From assembly GCF_027947535.2 (NCBI RefSeq), contig NZ_JAAGKO020000015.1, positions 1 to 64,000 on the forward strand: a stretch of DNA of 64,000 nucleotides, in the 5' to 3' direction. Below the pieces are notes generated by a model. That model saw nothing but the letters and a program-made list of their open reading frames with translations. It did no database searches and was not told the origin of the DNA. The stretch is from Streptantibioticus silvisoli. GTDB taxonomy: Bacteria > Actinomycetota > Actinomycetes > Streptomycetales > Streptomycetaceae. Below are positions 54,614-62,990 of the stretch, one piece after another. Numbering within the stretch: position 1 is the stretch's first letter; each line of letters starts with the position of its first letter. The position numbers and the translations under genes were made by a program.

Positions 54614-55872
54614 TGCGTTCCGGGGGGAGCGGGGGGACGCGCGGACCGGACCGGCCGGACGGCGACGCGCTCTCCCAGGTCTCGGTGGAACGGCCGCTGT
54701 GGCGGGCGCTCGCCGCGTTCCGCGTGCTGGCGCTGCTCTACGTCGTCGCGCGCTTCTCCTACGACCGCCAGCTGTACGTCCACCCCGCCACCGCCTGGAC
54801 CTACCTCGGCCTCCTCACCGTGTGGACGTTCGCCACCACCGGCCAGGTCAGCTCGGCGCGCCGCTGCACCCGCACCTTCCTCGGCGCCGACCTCGCCGCC
54901 GGCCTGGCGGGCATCCTGCTGACCATGACCGTCGAGAGCCACCCCGCGATCGTCGCCGGCCAGTCCACCCTGCCGGGCATCTGGGCGGCCGGCCCGGTGC
55001 TGGCCTTCGCCATCAAGGGCGGCTGGCGCTGGGCCGCACCCGCCTCGGCGATCATCGGCGTGTCCAACATCGTGGAACGCGGCCGCCTCACCCAGGGCAA
55101 CGCCCACAGCATCGTGCTGCTGTTCTTCGTCGGCACCGGCATCGGCTACGTCGTCGAGGTGGCCCGCAGCAGCGAACGCGCCCTGACCCGCGCCCTGCAG
55201 ATCGAGGCCGCCACCCACGAACGCGAACGGCTCGCCCGCGACATCCACGACAGCGTCCTTCAGGTGCTCGCCATGGTGCAGCGCCGCGGCGGCGAGCTCG
55301 GCGGCGAGGCGGCCGAGCTGGGCCGCCTCGCCGGTGAACAGGAGTCCGCCCTGCGGTCGCTGATGCTCGGCGTGCCACCGCAACGCAACGGTCGACTCGC
55401 CCTCGCCGGCGGTGAGTCGACCCTGCTGCCGCCGGACGGCCCGCACCGCGCGCCCGACGCCCCCGCCGACCTGAAGGCGCTGCTCGCCCCCCGCGCCGGC
55501 AACCGCGTCACCCTCTCCGCCCCGGCCGAACCGGTCGTCCTGCCGGCCCACGCCGCCACCGAACTCGCCGCCGCCGTCGGCGCCGCGCTCGACAACACCC
55601 GCCGGCACGCCGGGCCGGACGCGCACGCCTGGATCCTGGTCGAGGACGAGGGCGACGCGGTCCTGGTCACCGTCCGCGACGACGGCCCCGGCATCGCGAA
55701 GGACCGGCTGGACGCCGCGGAACGCGAGGGCCGCCTCGGCGTGGCCCAGTCCATCCGCGGCCGGCTGACCGACCTGGGCGGCACCGCCGAACTCCTCTGC
55801 GTCCCCGGCCAGGGCGCCGAGGTCGAACTGCGCGTCCCGCGCGCCCGACCCGGCAGGGGGAGGACCCGATGA
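54613..55872 (+). CDS. macS: Sensor histidine kinase, MacS-like
   Basis: 419 aa. About five membrane helices (residues 25-185) lead into a HisKA_3 dimerisation domain with RERLARDIHDSVLQVLAM (phospho-histidine) and an HATPase domain with ALDNTRRHAG and RDDGPGIAKDRL. The order kinase-then-LuxR regulator next to pfkA matches the S. coelicolor MacRS system (SCO2120/2121 from memory), which affects development and actinorhodin. ATG overlaps the PlsC stop; the stop overlaps macR. Confidence 0.85.
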   Translation: MRSGGSGGTRGPDRPDGDALSQVSVERPLWRALAAFRVLALLYVVARFSYDRQLYVHPATAWTYLGLLTVWTFATTGQVSSARRCTRTFLGADLAAGLAGILLTMTVESHPAIVAGQSTLPGIWAAGPVLAFAIKGGWRWAAPASAIIGVSNIVERGRLTQGNAHSIVLLFFVGTGIGYVVEVARSSERALTRALQIEAATHERERLARDIHDSVLQVLAMVQRRGGELGGEAAELGRLAGEQESALRSLMLGVPPQRNGRLALAGGESTLLPPDGPHRAPDAPADLKALLAPRAGNRVTLSAPAEPVVLPAHAATELAAAVGAALDNTRRHAGPDAHAWILVEDEGDAVLVTVRDDGPGIAKDRLDAAEREGRLGVAQSIRGRLTDLGGTAELLCVPGQGAEVELRVPRARPGRGRTR

Positions 55873-56558
55873 CCGACGCCGTGACGGTGATGGTGGTCGA
55901 CGACCACCCGATGTGGCGGGACGCGGTCGCCCGCGACCTGGCCGAGGCCGGCTACCACGTGGTCGCCACCGCCGGCGACGGCCCCGAGGCGGTCCGCCGC
56001 GCCCGCGCCGCCCGGCCCGCCGTGCTGGTGCTCGACCTCAACCTGCCCGGCCTGCCCGGTGTCGAGGTCTGCAAGCAACTCGTCGGCGCCGACGCCTCGT
56101 TGCGGGTCCTGGTGCTGTCCGCCAGCGGCGAGCACGAGGACGTCCTGGAGGCGGTGAAGTCCGGCGCCACCGGCTACCTGCTGAAGTCGGCCGGCCGCGA
56201 GGAACTGCTGGAGGCGGTCCGCCGTACCGCCGCCGGCGACGCCGTCTTCACCCCGGGCCTGGCCGGCCTGGTCCTGGGCGAGTACCGCCGGCTGGCCGCC
56301 GGACCCGCCCCCGCCGCCGCAGCCCCCGGCCTCCCCGGCCACCCCGGCGTCCCCGGCTTCCCCCGGCTGACCGACCGCGAGACCGAGGTCCTGCGGCTGG
56401 TCGCCAAGGGCCTGAGCTACAAGCAGATCGCCGAACGCCTGGTGATCTCCCACCGCACCGTGCAGAACCACGTGCAGAACACCCTGGGCAAGCTCCAGTT
56501 GCACAACCGCGTCGAACTCGTCCGCTACGCCATCGAACGCGGCCTGGACGACGCCTGA
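55869..56558 (+). CDS. macR: LuxR-family response regulator, MacR-like
   Basis: 229 aa: receiver domain with MVVDDHPMWRD, phosphoacceptor aspartate in VLVLDLNLPGLPG, and LLKSAG; a Pro/Ala/Gly linker (145-160); then a LuxR helix-turn-helix with LTDRETEVLRLVAKGLSYKQIAE (in parts) and RTVQNHVQNTLGKLQ. Partner of the overlapping kinase (ATGA). Gene name by context and memory of S. coelicolor MacRS. Confidence 0.88.
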   Translation: MTDAVTVMVVDDHPMWRDAVARDLAEAGYHVVATAGDGPEAVRRARAARPAVLVLDLNLPGLPGVEVCKQLVGADASLRVLVLSASGEHEDVLEAVKSGATGYLLKSAGREELLEAVRRTAAGDAVFTPGLAGLVLGEYRRLAAGPAPAAAAPGLPGHPGVPGFPRLTDRETEVLRLVAKGLSYKQIAERLVISHRTVQNHVQNTLGKLQLHNRVELVRYAIERGLDDA

Positions 56559-56671
56559 TCCGGCCGCCGCCAGCGCCGCCGCCAGCGCGAAAACCCGTTG
56601 CCGCCGCCCGCGCCCCCGCGTGACACTGCTGGGCCCACCCCCACCCGTCTCCACGGCAAGGACGCTCAACG

Positions 56672-57430
56672 GTGCTGACCGGCCAGGACATCGAATCGTT
56701 CGTCGAACAGGGCTTCGTCCGCGTGCCCGGCGCCTTCTCCCGCGCGGTGGCCGACGCCGGGCGGGCCGAGCTGTGGCGGGCGACCGGCTGCGACCCGCAC
56801 GACCCCGCCACCTGGACCCGGCCGGTGATCCGGCTCGACGGCTTCGGCACCGAGCCGTTCCGCGCCGCCGCCAACACCCCCGTCCTGCACGAGGCGTTCG
56901 ACCAGCTCGTCGGCCCCGGCCGGTGGATCCCGCGCACCGGGCTCGGCACCTTCCCGGTGCGGTTCCCCAGCGACACCCCGCCCGGCGACGACGGCTGGCA
57001 CGTGGAGGCCAGCTTCGCCGGTCCGGCCGGTGAGCGCCGCGTCAACCTGGAGTCCCGCGGCCGGGCGCTGCTGATGCTGTTCCTCTTCTCCGACGTCGGC
57101 CCCGACGACGCGCCCACCCGGGTCCGGGCCGGCTCGCACCTCGACGTTCCCCCGCTGCTGGCCGCCGCGGGCACCGGGGGCCGTGACTGGATGGCGCTGT
57201 GCCGCGACGCGGTACCGGCCAGCGCCGCCCGCCCCGAGGCGCTGGTCACCGGTGCCGCCGGCGACGTCTACCTCTGCCACCCCTTCCTCGTGCACGCCGC
57301 CCAGCCGCACCGCGGCCGCGTCCCCCGCTTCATGGCCCAGCCCCCACTGGACCCCACGGGCGTCCTCGACCTCACCGGCACCGATCCGACACCGGTGGAA
57401 CGGGCGGTGCTGGCCGGGCTGTTGGCCTGA
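56672..57430 (+). CDS. Phytanoyl-CoA dioxygenase (PhyH)-like protein
   Basis: 252 aa of the 2-oxoglutarate/Fe(II) oxygenase fold. Seen: EQGFVRVPGAFSRAVADAGR, the metal-binding DGWHVEASF (His-X-Glu where the family often has His-X-Asp), THVRAGSH-like TRVRAGSHLDV, and the second histidine region CHPFLVHAAQPHRG with the co-substrate arginine nearby. Substrate unknown. GTG at 56672 has AAGGA upstream. It is convergent with pfkA. Confidence 0.83.
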   Translation: MLTGQDIESFVEQGFVRVPGAFSRAVADAGRAELWRATGCDPHDPATWTRPVIRLDGFGTEPFRAAANTPVLHEAFDQLVGPGRWIPRTGLGTFPVRFPSDTPPGDDGWHVEASFAGPAGERRVNLESRGRALLMLFLFSDVGPDDAPTRVRAGSHLDVPPLLAAAGTGGRDWMALCRDAVPASAARPEALVTGAAGDVYLCHPFLVHAAQPHRGRVPRFMAQPPLDPTGVLDLTGTDPTPVERAVLAGLLA

Positions 57431-57478
57431 GGGGGCGGTGGCCTGACGCGGCGGTGGCCTGAAGGGGCGGTGGCCTGA
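57423..57478. repeat. Four TGGCCTGA copies at a 16-bp period
   Basis: TGGCCTGA, the end of the PhyH-like gene including its TGA, recurs at 57439, 57455 and 57471 within units of GGGGCGGTGGCCTGAC. Because 16 is not a multiple of 3, the copies place TGA in all three frames. Confidence 0.92.
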
Positions 57479-57532
57479 CGGGGAGGCGGGGGCCACCACC
57501 GCCGGCCGGAGAGGGGGCCGGCCGAGGACCCG

Positions 57533-58561
57533 TCAGCCGAAGAAGACGCCGGCCTCCGCGTAGAGCGCCGGGTCGACCGTCTTCAGTTGCGCGGTGGCCT
57601 CGGTGAGCGGGACGCGGACGATGCCGGTGCCCTGGAGGGCGACCATCTTGCCGTAGTCGCCCTCGTTGACCGCGTCGATCGCGTGCAGGCCGAAGCGGGT
57701 GGCGAGCCAGCGGTCGAAGGCGGAGGGGGTGCCGCCGCGCTGGACGTGGCCGAGGACGGTCGTACGGGCCTCCTTGCCGGTGCGCTGCTCGATCTCCTGC
57801 GCGAGCCGGTCGCCGATGCCGGACAGCCGCACGTGGCCGAACGAGTCGACCTCGTCGTTCTTCACCACCATGTCGCCCTCCTTCGGCATCGCGCCCTCGG
57901 CGACCACCACGACCGGCGCCGTCCCGGTCCTGAACCGGCTCTCGACCCACCCGCACACCTGGTCGATGTCGAAGCGCTGCTCCGGGATGAGGATGACGTT
58001 GGCGCCGCCGGCCAGGCCCGAGTGCAGCGCGATCCAGCCGGCGTGCCGGCCCATCACCTCGATGACCAGGACCCGCATGTGGGACTCGGCGGTGGTGTGC
58101 AGGCGGTCGATCGCCTCGGTGGCGATGTTGACCGCGGTGTCGAAACCGAAGGTGTAGTCGGTGGACCCCAGGTCGTTGTCGATGGTCTTGGGAACGCCCA
58201 CGCAGGGGATGCCGTGGCTGGCCGACAGGGTGGCCGCCACCCCGAGGGTGTCCTCACCGCCGATCGCGATCAGCGCCTCGACCTCGAACTTCGCCAGATT
58301 CTCCTTGATGCGGCGCACACCGCTCTCGGCCTTGAGCGGGTTGGTGCGCGAGGACCCGAGAATGGTGCCGCCGCGCGACAGGATGCCGCGCACCGCCGGG
58401 ACGTCCAGCTCCCTGGTGTCGCCCTCCAGCGGACCGCGCCAGCCGTCCCGGAAACCGATGAAGTCGTGGCCGTACTCCTGGACGCCCTTGCGCACCGCTG
58501 CCCGCAGAACCGCGTTCAGCCCCGGACAGTCGCCTCCGCCGGTCAGCATTCCCACGCGCAT
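57533..58561 (-). CDS. pfkA: 6-phosphofructokinase (actinobacterial group III)
   Basis: Phosphorylates fructose 6-phosphate. 342 aa. Seen: phosphoryl-donor loop MLTGGGDCPGLNAV, IGGEDTLGVA with Asp at position 104, GVPKTIDNDL with Lys at 125 and the catalytic Asp in TIDND, VMGRHAGWIAL, and GHVQRGGTPSAFD. Asp104 and Lys at the 124-equivalent are the residues associated with pyrophosphate-using enzymes, whereas E. coli-type ATP enzymes have Gly at both. ATG at 58561 has AGAAGGGG upstream. Confidence 0.94.
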   Translation of the reverse strand: MRVGMLTGGGDCPGLNAVLRAAVRKGVQEYGHDFIGFRDGWRGPLEGDTRELDVPAVRGILSRGGTILGSSRTNPLKAESGVRRIKENLAKFEVEALIAIGGEDTLGVAATLSASHGIPCVGVPKTIDNDLGSTDYTFGFDTAVNIATEAIDRLHTTAESHMRVLVIEVMGRHAGWIALHSGLAGGANVILIPEQRFDIDQVCGWVESRFRTGTAPVVVVAEGAMPKEGDMVVKNDEVDSFGHVRLSGIGDRLAQEIEQRTGKEARTTVLGHVQRGGTPSAFDRWLATRFGLHAIDAVNEGDYGKMVALQGTGIVRVPLTEATAQLKTVDPALYAEAGVFFG

Positions 58562-58640
58562 GATGAAGCCCCTTCTGTCATACTTTGTCGCCCCCGCCCT
58601 CACGGTATCCGCGATCGAACTCACCTGAAATCGCTCGAAA

Positions 58641-58653
58641 TGCGGAATCCGCA
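58641..58653. promoter_or_regulatory. Short palindrome upstream of pfkA
   Basis: TGCGGAATCCGCA (58641-58653) is palindromic except for its centre base and lies 80 bp upstream of the pfkA start, in the 318-bp gap shared with the divergent acetyltransferase. No clear -10/-35 pair was seen. Possible operator. Confidence 0.35.
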
Positions 58654-58879
58654 CAACGTCGGGATGAAATACCGCCGATGATCACCCGTTCGAGCGTCCG
58701 CCACGCGCCGAACCCCCGTCATCGCTCCACGCGGTCCAGCAGTACGCGGTCCCGGCGGTCCCGGTGGTCGCGGCGATCCGGCTTCCGGGGCTGTCGGAGC
58801 CGCCCGGGCCCCCGCCCCGCCTTCCCGCCTCCGCCGTAAAGCGGGCGACGTCCGCCGTTCCACCGGACACAATGCGGCC

Positions 58880-59485
58880 ATGCCCGACCACCGCCAACGG
58901 CGCGCCCCGGCCCCCGACTGGCGCCGCAAGCCCACCCTGACCGGCGAACTGGTGCTGCTGCGGCCGGTGACCGTCGCCGACGTGCCCGCGCTGATGCCGG
59001 CGTTGCGGGACGCCGAGGTCGACCGGCTGACCGGCAGCCACGGCGACCTCCGCCCGGACGAGTCGGCGATCCGGACGTGGTACGCCACCCGCGGCGAGCA
59101 GGACGGCCGGCTGGACCTCGCGGTGGTCGAGCGGGCCACCGGACACGTCGTCGGCGAGGCGGTGCTCAACGGGTGGGAACCGGCCAACGAGAGCTGCTCC
59201 TTCCGCATCCTCCTCGTCCCCGGCACCCACGGCCGCGGCCTCGGCACCGACGCCGTCCGGCTCATCGTCGGCCACGCCTTCGACACCCTCGGCCTGCACC
59301 GCGTCTCGCTGGAGGTCTACGCCTTCAACCCGCGCGCCCGCCGCGTCTACGAGAAGGCCGGCTTCGTCGCCGAGGGCGTCCTGCGCGACGCGCTGCTGTA
59401 CGCCGGTGAACGCGTCGACGCCACCGTGATGTCCGTCCTCGCCCCGGAGTGGTCCCGCCACCGCGGCCACCCGGAAACCGCCTGA
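58880..59485 (+). CDS. GNAT acetyltransferase, RimJ/RimL-like
   Basis: 201 aa. Seen: ELVLLRPVTVADVPALMPAL, VVGEAVLNGWEPAN, the acetyl-CoA loop GTHGRGLGTDAVRLIV, and FNPRARRVYEKAGFVAEG, the classic RimJ/L C-terminal motif. Acts on a protein N-terminus or small molecule; unknown. No Shine-Dalgarno; ACAAT lies 6-8 nt before ATG at 58880, so it may be leaderless. Convergent with the amidase gene (12 bp between stops). Confidence 0.87.
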   Translation: MPDHRQRRAPAPDWRRKPTLTGELVLLRPVTVADVPALMPALRDAEVDRLTGSHGDLRPDESAIRTWYATRGEQDGRLDLAVVERATGHVVGEAVLNGWEPANESCSFRILLVPGTHGRGLGTDAVRLIVGHAFDTLGLHRVSLEVYAFNPRARRVYEKAGFVAEGVLRDALLYAGERVDATVMSVLAPEWSRHRGHPETA

Positions 59486-59497
59486 CCCGCCCGGCCC

Positions 59498-60673
59498 CTA
59501 CGCCGTCAACTCCTGGTACGCGCACGCCAGCCGCAGGAGCCGCGCGTCGTCGTGGCGGCGGGCGACCAGCTGGAGTCCGACCGGTTCGCCGGCCGGGGTG
59601 AAACCGGCCGGCAGGCTCACCGCCGGATGCCCGGTGAGGTTGAACGCCCAGGTCAACGCCACGCTGATCCGTTCACCCGGACCGTCGTGCCCATGCGGCG
59701 GAAACGGCGTCGTGGGCGTCGCGAGCACGTCGGCGCCCCCGCAGCCCACACCGTCGAACAGCCGCCGCAGATGTTCCCCGTTGCCGTCCGGCACGAGGCC
59801 GCCGTTCCCCTTGCGGGCCGCCGTCCACGCGGGCGCCGGGTCCTGCAACGTCACGTCCGCCGCGACCTGCCGCAGCAGCCCGCCGCCCGCGCAGCGCCGG
59901 AACGCCGCCAGCGCGACCGCCGCCACCGCCGCATCGGTGCCGGCGAACCCGAGCGTCGCCGACCACACCGCCCGGCACGGCGAGCGGCCCGGCGGCCGGG
60001 GAACGACCACGCCGGTGACCGCGCTGAACCACGCGACCGCGTCCCCGGCCCAACGCACCAGCGCACCCGGCGTGTTGAGACCCGCACGGTCCCTGGCCGG
60101 CAGCAGTCCGTTGGTGGGCTTGAAGCCGGTGACCCCGCACCACGCCGCCGGCACGCGAACCGAACCGGCGCCGTCACTGCCCGTCGCCAGCGGAACCAGC
60201 CCGGCCGCCACAGCCGCCGCCGACCCCGCCGACGACCCACCCGGCGACCACCCGCGACCCAGCGGATTCGCCGTCAACCCCCGCCCGTTGTGCCCGAACG
60301 TCTGCCAGCCGCCGGCCCGGTCCGGCACGGCCGTCGCCCCCACCGGCACACACCCGGCCGCGACCAGCCGCCGGCTCTGGAACGACGCGAGCCCCTCACT
60401 CGCCTTCACCCCGATCGGCACCCCCGCCAACGGCAGGCCCCCACCGCCGTTCCCGCCGCCCGCACCACCCCCGGCCGTCAACGCGTCGATCTCACCGGCC
60501 CGTCGCAACGCCTCGTGCGCCCACGTCTCGCGGAACGCGCACAACTCACCGTCCACCGCCGCGACCCGCTCCAGCGCCGCGCCGGCCACCTCCCGCGCGG
60601 AGACCTCCCGCGCCCGCACCGCAGCCGCGATCCGCGTCGCCGGCCAGGACGACACGTCACCCGTCTGCGCCAC
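59498..60673 (-). CDS. Amidase-signature family protein
   Basis: 391 aa, shorter than typical amidases (450-500). Seen: catalytic lysine in VPIGVKAS, GGSSAGSAAAVAAGLVPLATGSDGAGS in which the cis-serine and nucleophile serine are both present, VRVPAAWCGVTGFKPT, and the C-terminal LTWAFNLTGHPAVSLPAG. A Gly-run (GGGAGGGNGGGG) interrupts the N-terminal third. It is probably an active amide hydrolase of unknown substrate. GTG at 60673, 24 bp downstream of the DUF2087 gene. Confidence 0.83.
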   Translation of the reverse strand: MAQTGDVSSWPATRIAAAVRAREVSAREVAGAALERVAAVDGELCAFRETWAHEALRRAGEIDALTAGGGAGGGNGGGGLPLAGVPIGVKASEGLASFQSRRLVAAGCVPVGATAVPDRAGGWQTFGHNGRGLTANPLGRGWSPGGSSAGSAAAVAAGLVPLATGSDGAGSVRVPAAWCGVTGFKPTNGLLPARDRAGLNTPGALVRWAGDAVAWFSAVTGVVVPRPPGRSPCRAVWSATLGFAGTDAAVAAVALAAFRRCAGGGLLRQVAADVTLQDPAPAWTAARKGNGGLVPDGNGEHLRRLFDGVGCGGADVLATPTTPFPPHGHDGPGERISVALTWAFNLTGHPAVSLPAGFTPAGEPVGLQLVARRHDDARLLRLACAYQELTA

Positions 60674-60697
60674 CCGCCCCCACCCCGCTCCGCCGCC

Positions 60698-60967
60698 TCA
60701 CTCGCTGCGGCGGTAACTGCCACCGTCCCGCGTGCGGGTGAGCCGACCCGACGTGACCAGATACCGCCGCAACGCCGAATGGTCGTCATGCACCGTGTTC
60801 AACGCCGCGTTGACCTCCGGTTCGGTGTACGACCGCCCCCGCTCGAACAACGTCTCCGCCAGATGCGCCAGCAACTGTTCCCGCCGCGCCTCCTTCCGCG
60901 GAATCACGGTCAACCGCCCGTGCGAGAACAGGTCATCGACGGAACGCGTACTGCTGGATTCGGCCAT
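60698..60967 (-). CDS. DUF2087-family protein
   Basis: 89 aa. Seen: DDLFSHGRLTVIPRKEARREQLLAHLAE and EPEVNAALNTVHDDHSALRRYLV followed by LTRTRDGGSYRR, matching DUF2087, a small winged-helix-like family often fused to or next to regulators. Upstream of the amidase on the same strand. ATG at 60967 with a weak ribosome-binding site. Confidence 0.78.
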   Translation of the reverse strand: MAESSSTRSVDDLFSHGRLTVIPRKEARREQLLAHLAETLFERGRSYTEPEVNAALNTVHDDHSALRRYLVTSGRLTRTRDGGSYRRSE

Positions 60968-61010
60968 CGCCCAAGCCTGGTGCGCTGCGGCCCTGCCCGG
61001 CAAAGCATTT

Positions 61011-61060
61011 TTGCTCGTGCAGCGAGATTGGCTGTTTGCTCGTGCAGCGCGATCGGCTGT
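61011..61060. repeat. Pair of 25-bp direct repeats upstream of the DUF2087 gene
   Basis: Adjacent units TTGCTCGTGCAGCGAGATTG+GCTGT (61011-61035) and TTGCTCGTGCAGCGCGATCG+GCTGT (61036-61060) differ at two positions. They start 44 bp upstream of the DUF2087 start, within an AT-richer patch. Confidence 0.85.
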
Positions 61061-61134
61061 CCGGCCCTCCGGGGGCGGGGCTGGATTCACGGGGCGGCGT
61101 GTCGGGCCGGGAGGGCGTTGCCATTCGCTGAAAC

Positions 61135-61207
61135 CGTTGACTGGTCGTTGACTCCGACAACGGTCCTGCGCCACCTAATCGTTGACACCAGCAACAACCA
61201 GTCAACG
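61135..61207. promoter_or_regulatory. Three-half-site element, copies B and B' (inverted)
   Basis: CGTTGACTGGTCGTTGACT then 4 nt and CAACGG (61135-61163) repeats the layout at 15932 with 26 of 29 identical bases. A related inverted copy follows at 61180-61207 (CGTTGAC to GTCAACG, half-sites again 11 bp or so apart), 111 bp upstream of the gene at 61318. The 350-bp gap 60968-61317 therefore holds the 25-bp repeats and this element between two divergent genes. Confidence 0.6.
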
Positions 61208-61317
61208 AATTCACCACCCGGCACCGCCGCCCCCGCCCGACACGCCGAGACATCAGCCTCCCGCCTCCGACGCTGCCGGCAACCCCCCTTGTCAGTGCCG
61301 GGTGCTAGAACTCGCTC

Positions 61318-62052
61318 ATGCGCCAGAACCTCGCCTTCACCGAATGCCTCGCCCTGGTCGACGAACGGTCCGCCGCCCTGCGCGCCGCGGTGGCCGGTGC
61401 CGCCGACCTCGACGTTCGGGTCCCCACATGCCCCGACTGGTCGCTGCGCGATCTCGTGGCGCACGTCGGTGAGGTGCATCGCTTCTGGGCCGCCGCGGTC
61501 GCCGCCGGCCCCAGTGCCGAGCCGCCCGCCGATGAGCTGGTCGGGGACGTCGCCCCGCGGGGCGAACTCCTCGCGTGGTCGGCCGAATCGACCGCCCTGC
61601 TGCTCACCGCGTTGCGGACCGTCGGCCCCGAACGCGGCTGCTGGTCGTGGTGGGGCAAGTCCGACGCACCGCTCACCGCCGGCGCGGTCGCCCGCCATCA
61701 GGTGCAGGAGGCGGCGGTGCACGCCTACGACGCCCAGGAGGCCGCCGGCCGCCCCCAGCCGCTGCCCGCCGCGGTCGCCCTGGACGGCGTGCCGGAATTT
61801 TTCACCGTCTCCTACGGCACCGCCGGCCCCTGGCCGCACGAACCCGCCCGCGTCGCCTTCCACACCACCGAGGGCCCGCACTGGTCCCTCGACCTCACCG
61901 CCGACCAGGCCGGCACCCCAACCACCACCGTGCACGCCCCGGCGAGCGACCTCCTGCTGACCCTCCACCGCCGCGCCCCCCTCGACCGCCTCCGCATCGA
62001 GGGCGACCGCACCCTGATCGAACGCCTGCTGGCCTGGCCGTCACTGGACTGA
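61318..62052 (+). CDS. Maleylpyruvate isomerase-family mycothiol-dependent protein
   Basis: 244 aa, DinB/MDMPI fold. Seen: N-terminal WSLRDLVAHVGEVHRFWA (metal histidine), VARHQVQEAAVHAYDAQEA (second and third metal ligands) and the C-terminal beta domain TVHAPASDLLLTLHRR. It probably uses mycothiol or is a metal-dependent hydrolase/isomerase of unknown substrate. No ribosome-binding site at ATG 61318; may be leaderless. Controlled perhaps by the element at 61135-61207. Confidence 0.83.
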   Translation: MRQNLAFTECLALVDERSAALRAAVAGAADLDVRVPTCPDWSLRDLVAHVGEVHRFWAAAVAAGPSAEPPADELVGDVAPRGELLAWSAESTALLLTALRTVGPERGCWSWWGKSDAPLTAGAVARHQVQEAAVHAYDAQEAAGRPQPLPAAVALDGVPEFFTVSYGTAGPWPHEPARVAFHTTEGPHWSLDLTADQAGTPTTTVHAPASDLLLTLHRRAPLDRLRIEGDRTLIERLLAWPSLD

Positions 62053-62059
62053 GCGTCCG

Positions 62060-62990
62060 CAGGCGGTCGCGAGCGACGTCCGCGAGTGCCGGGGCGCACG
62101 GCTGTCTGTCCCAAGCCGCCTCGACCCGACCGCCACGAACCACGTCGACGAGCCCAAGGCCCGACCCGTGCGGCGGTGATGGGCCGTGCGTCGCCGAGCG
62201 CGCGTGGATGGCCATGGGTCGTTCGCCCGACGCCGCTCAGCCGCGCACTTCCTGCTGTGCACTGCCTGTGGTGCGCGGCCCTACCTCGGCCCGCGTGGCC
62301 AAACCCACCCCGGCCTGCCCCGCCCGGCTCGGGCCAGCAGCCCCGCCGATGGAACTGGTCTGCCGGGCCCCGGTCCGTCCGGCGGTGATCCGTCGTGCGC
62401 TGCCGAGCCCGCGCGAACAGTCCGACGGCGCACAGCACAGCCGTGCACCGGTCTGTCGCGCGCAGCCTCGCACGGCCTGCCCGGCCCCGACCCGTCCGGC
62501 GGCGATCATCGTGCACTGCTGAGCCCGCACGGTCGTCATGCGTCGATTCGCCCGACGCCGCTCAGTCGCGCACCCCCCTGCTGCGCTCAGCCCCGTCCCG
62601 CCTTGAACCGCGCTGCCCAGCGCCGGTCCATCCGCACGGAACCCGCCTGCGCTGGCCCGCCCGCACGGAACCCGCCAGTTCCGACCCACTCCGCCGAACC
62701 CGCTTGCGGCAATTCACCCTGCGGCGAGCCCGCCGGGCCGATTCGTCCTGCCGCCACTCCGCCCCGTGCCGAACCCGCTCGCACCAGCCCACCCTGTGCC
62801 GAGCCCACCTGCCTGATTCACCCTGCGCCAATTCACCCTCCGCCGGAACCTGCCTCCGCCGGAACCTGCCTGCACCGGTCTGCCTGCGCGGTCCGCCTGC
62901 GCCGGAACCTGTCTGCGCCGGTCCGACCGGGAGCGGTCCAGCTGCCGCCGGTCCGCCCTGCGTCGGCCCGATGGCGTTGAGCCCGCCGCG
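62060..62990. repeat. Scrambled degenerate repeat region
   Basis: In this 938-bp gap between genes (62053-62990) I see no supportable gene. It is built from degraded repeats: CCGNCCCGTNCGGCGGTGAT-type blocks near 62163, 62370 and 62487, the segment TCGCCCGACGCCGCTCAG near 62225 and 62550, and many short GCCGGAACCTGCCTG-type units between about 62830 and 62920. Long ORFs crossing it are by-products of high GC. Confidence 0.75.

Noticed and set aside
62186-62980. Plus-strand 264-aa ORF in the repeat region
   Set aside because: Translation is a patchwork of Arg/Pro/Ser/Ala repeats with no motif, no ribosome site and no conserved start.
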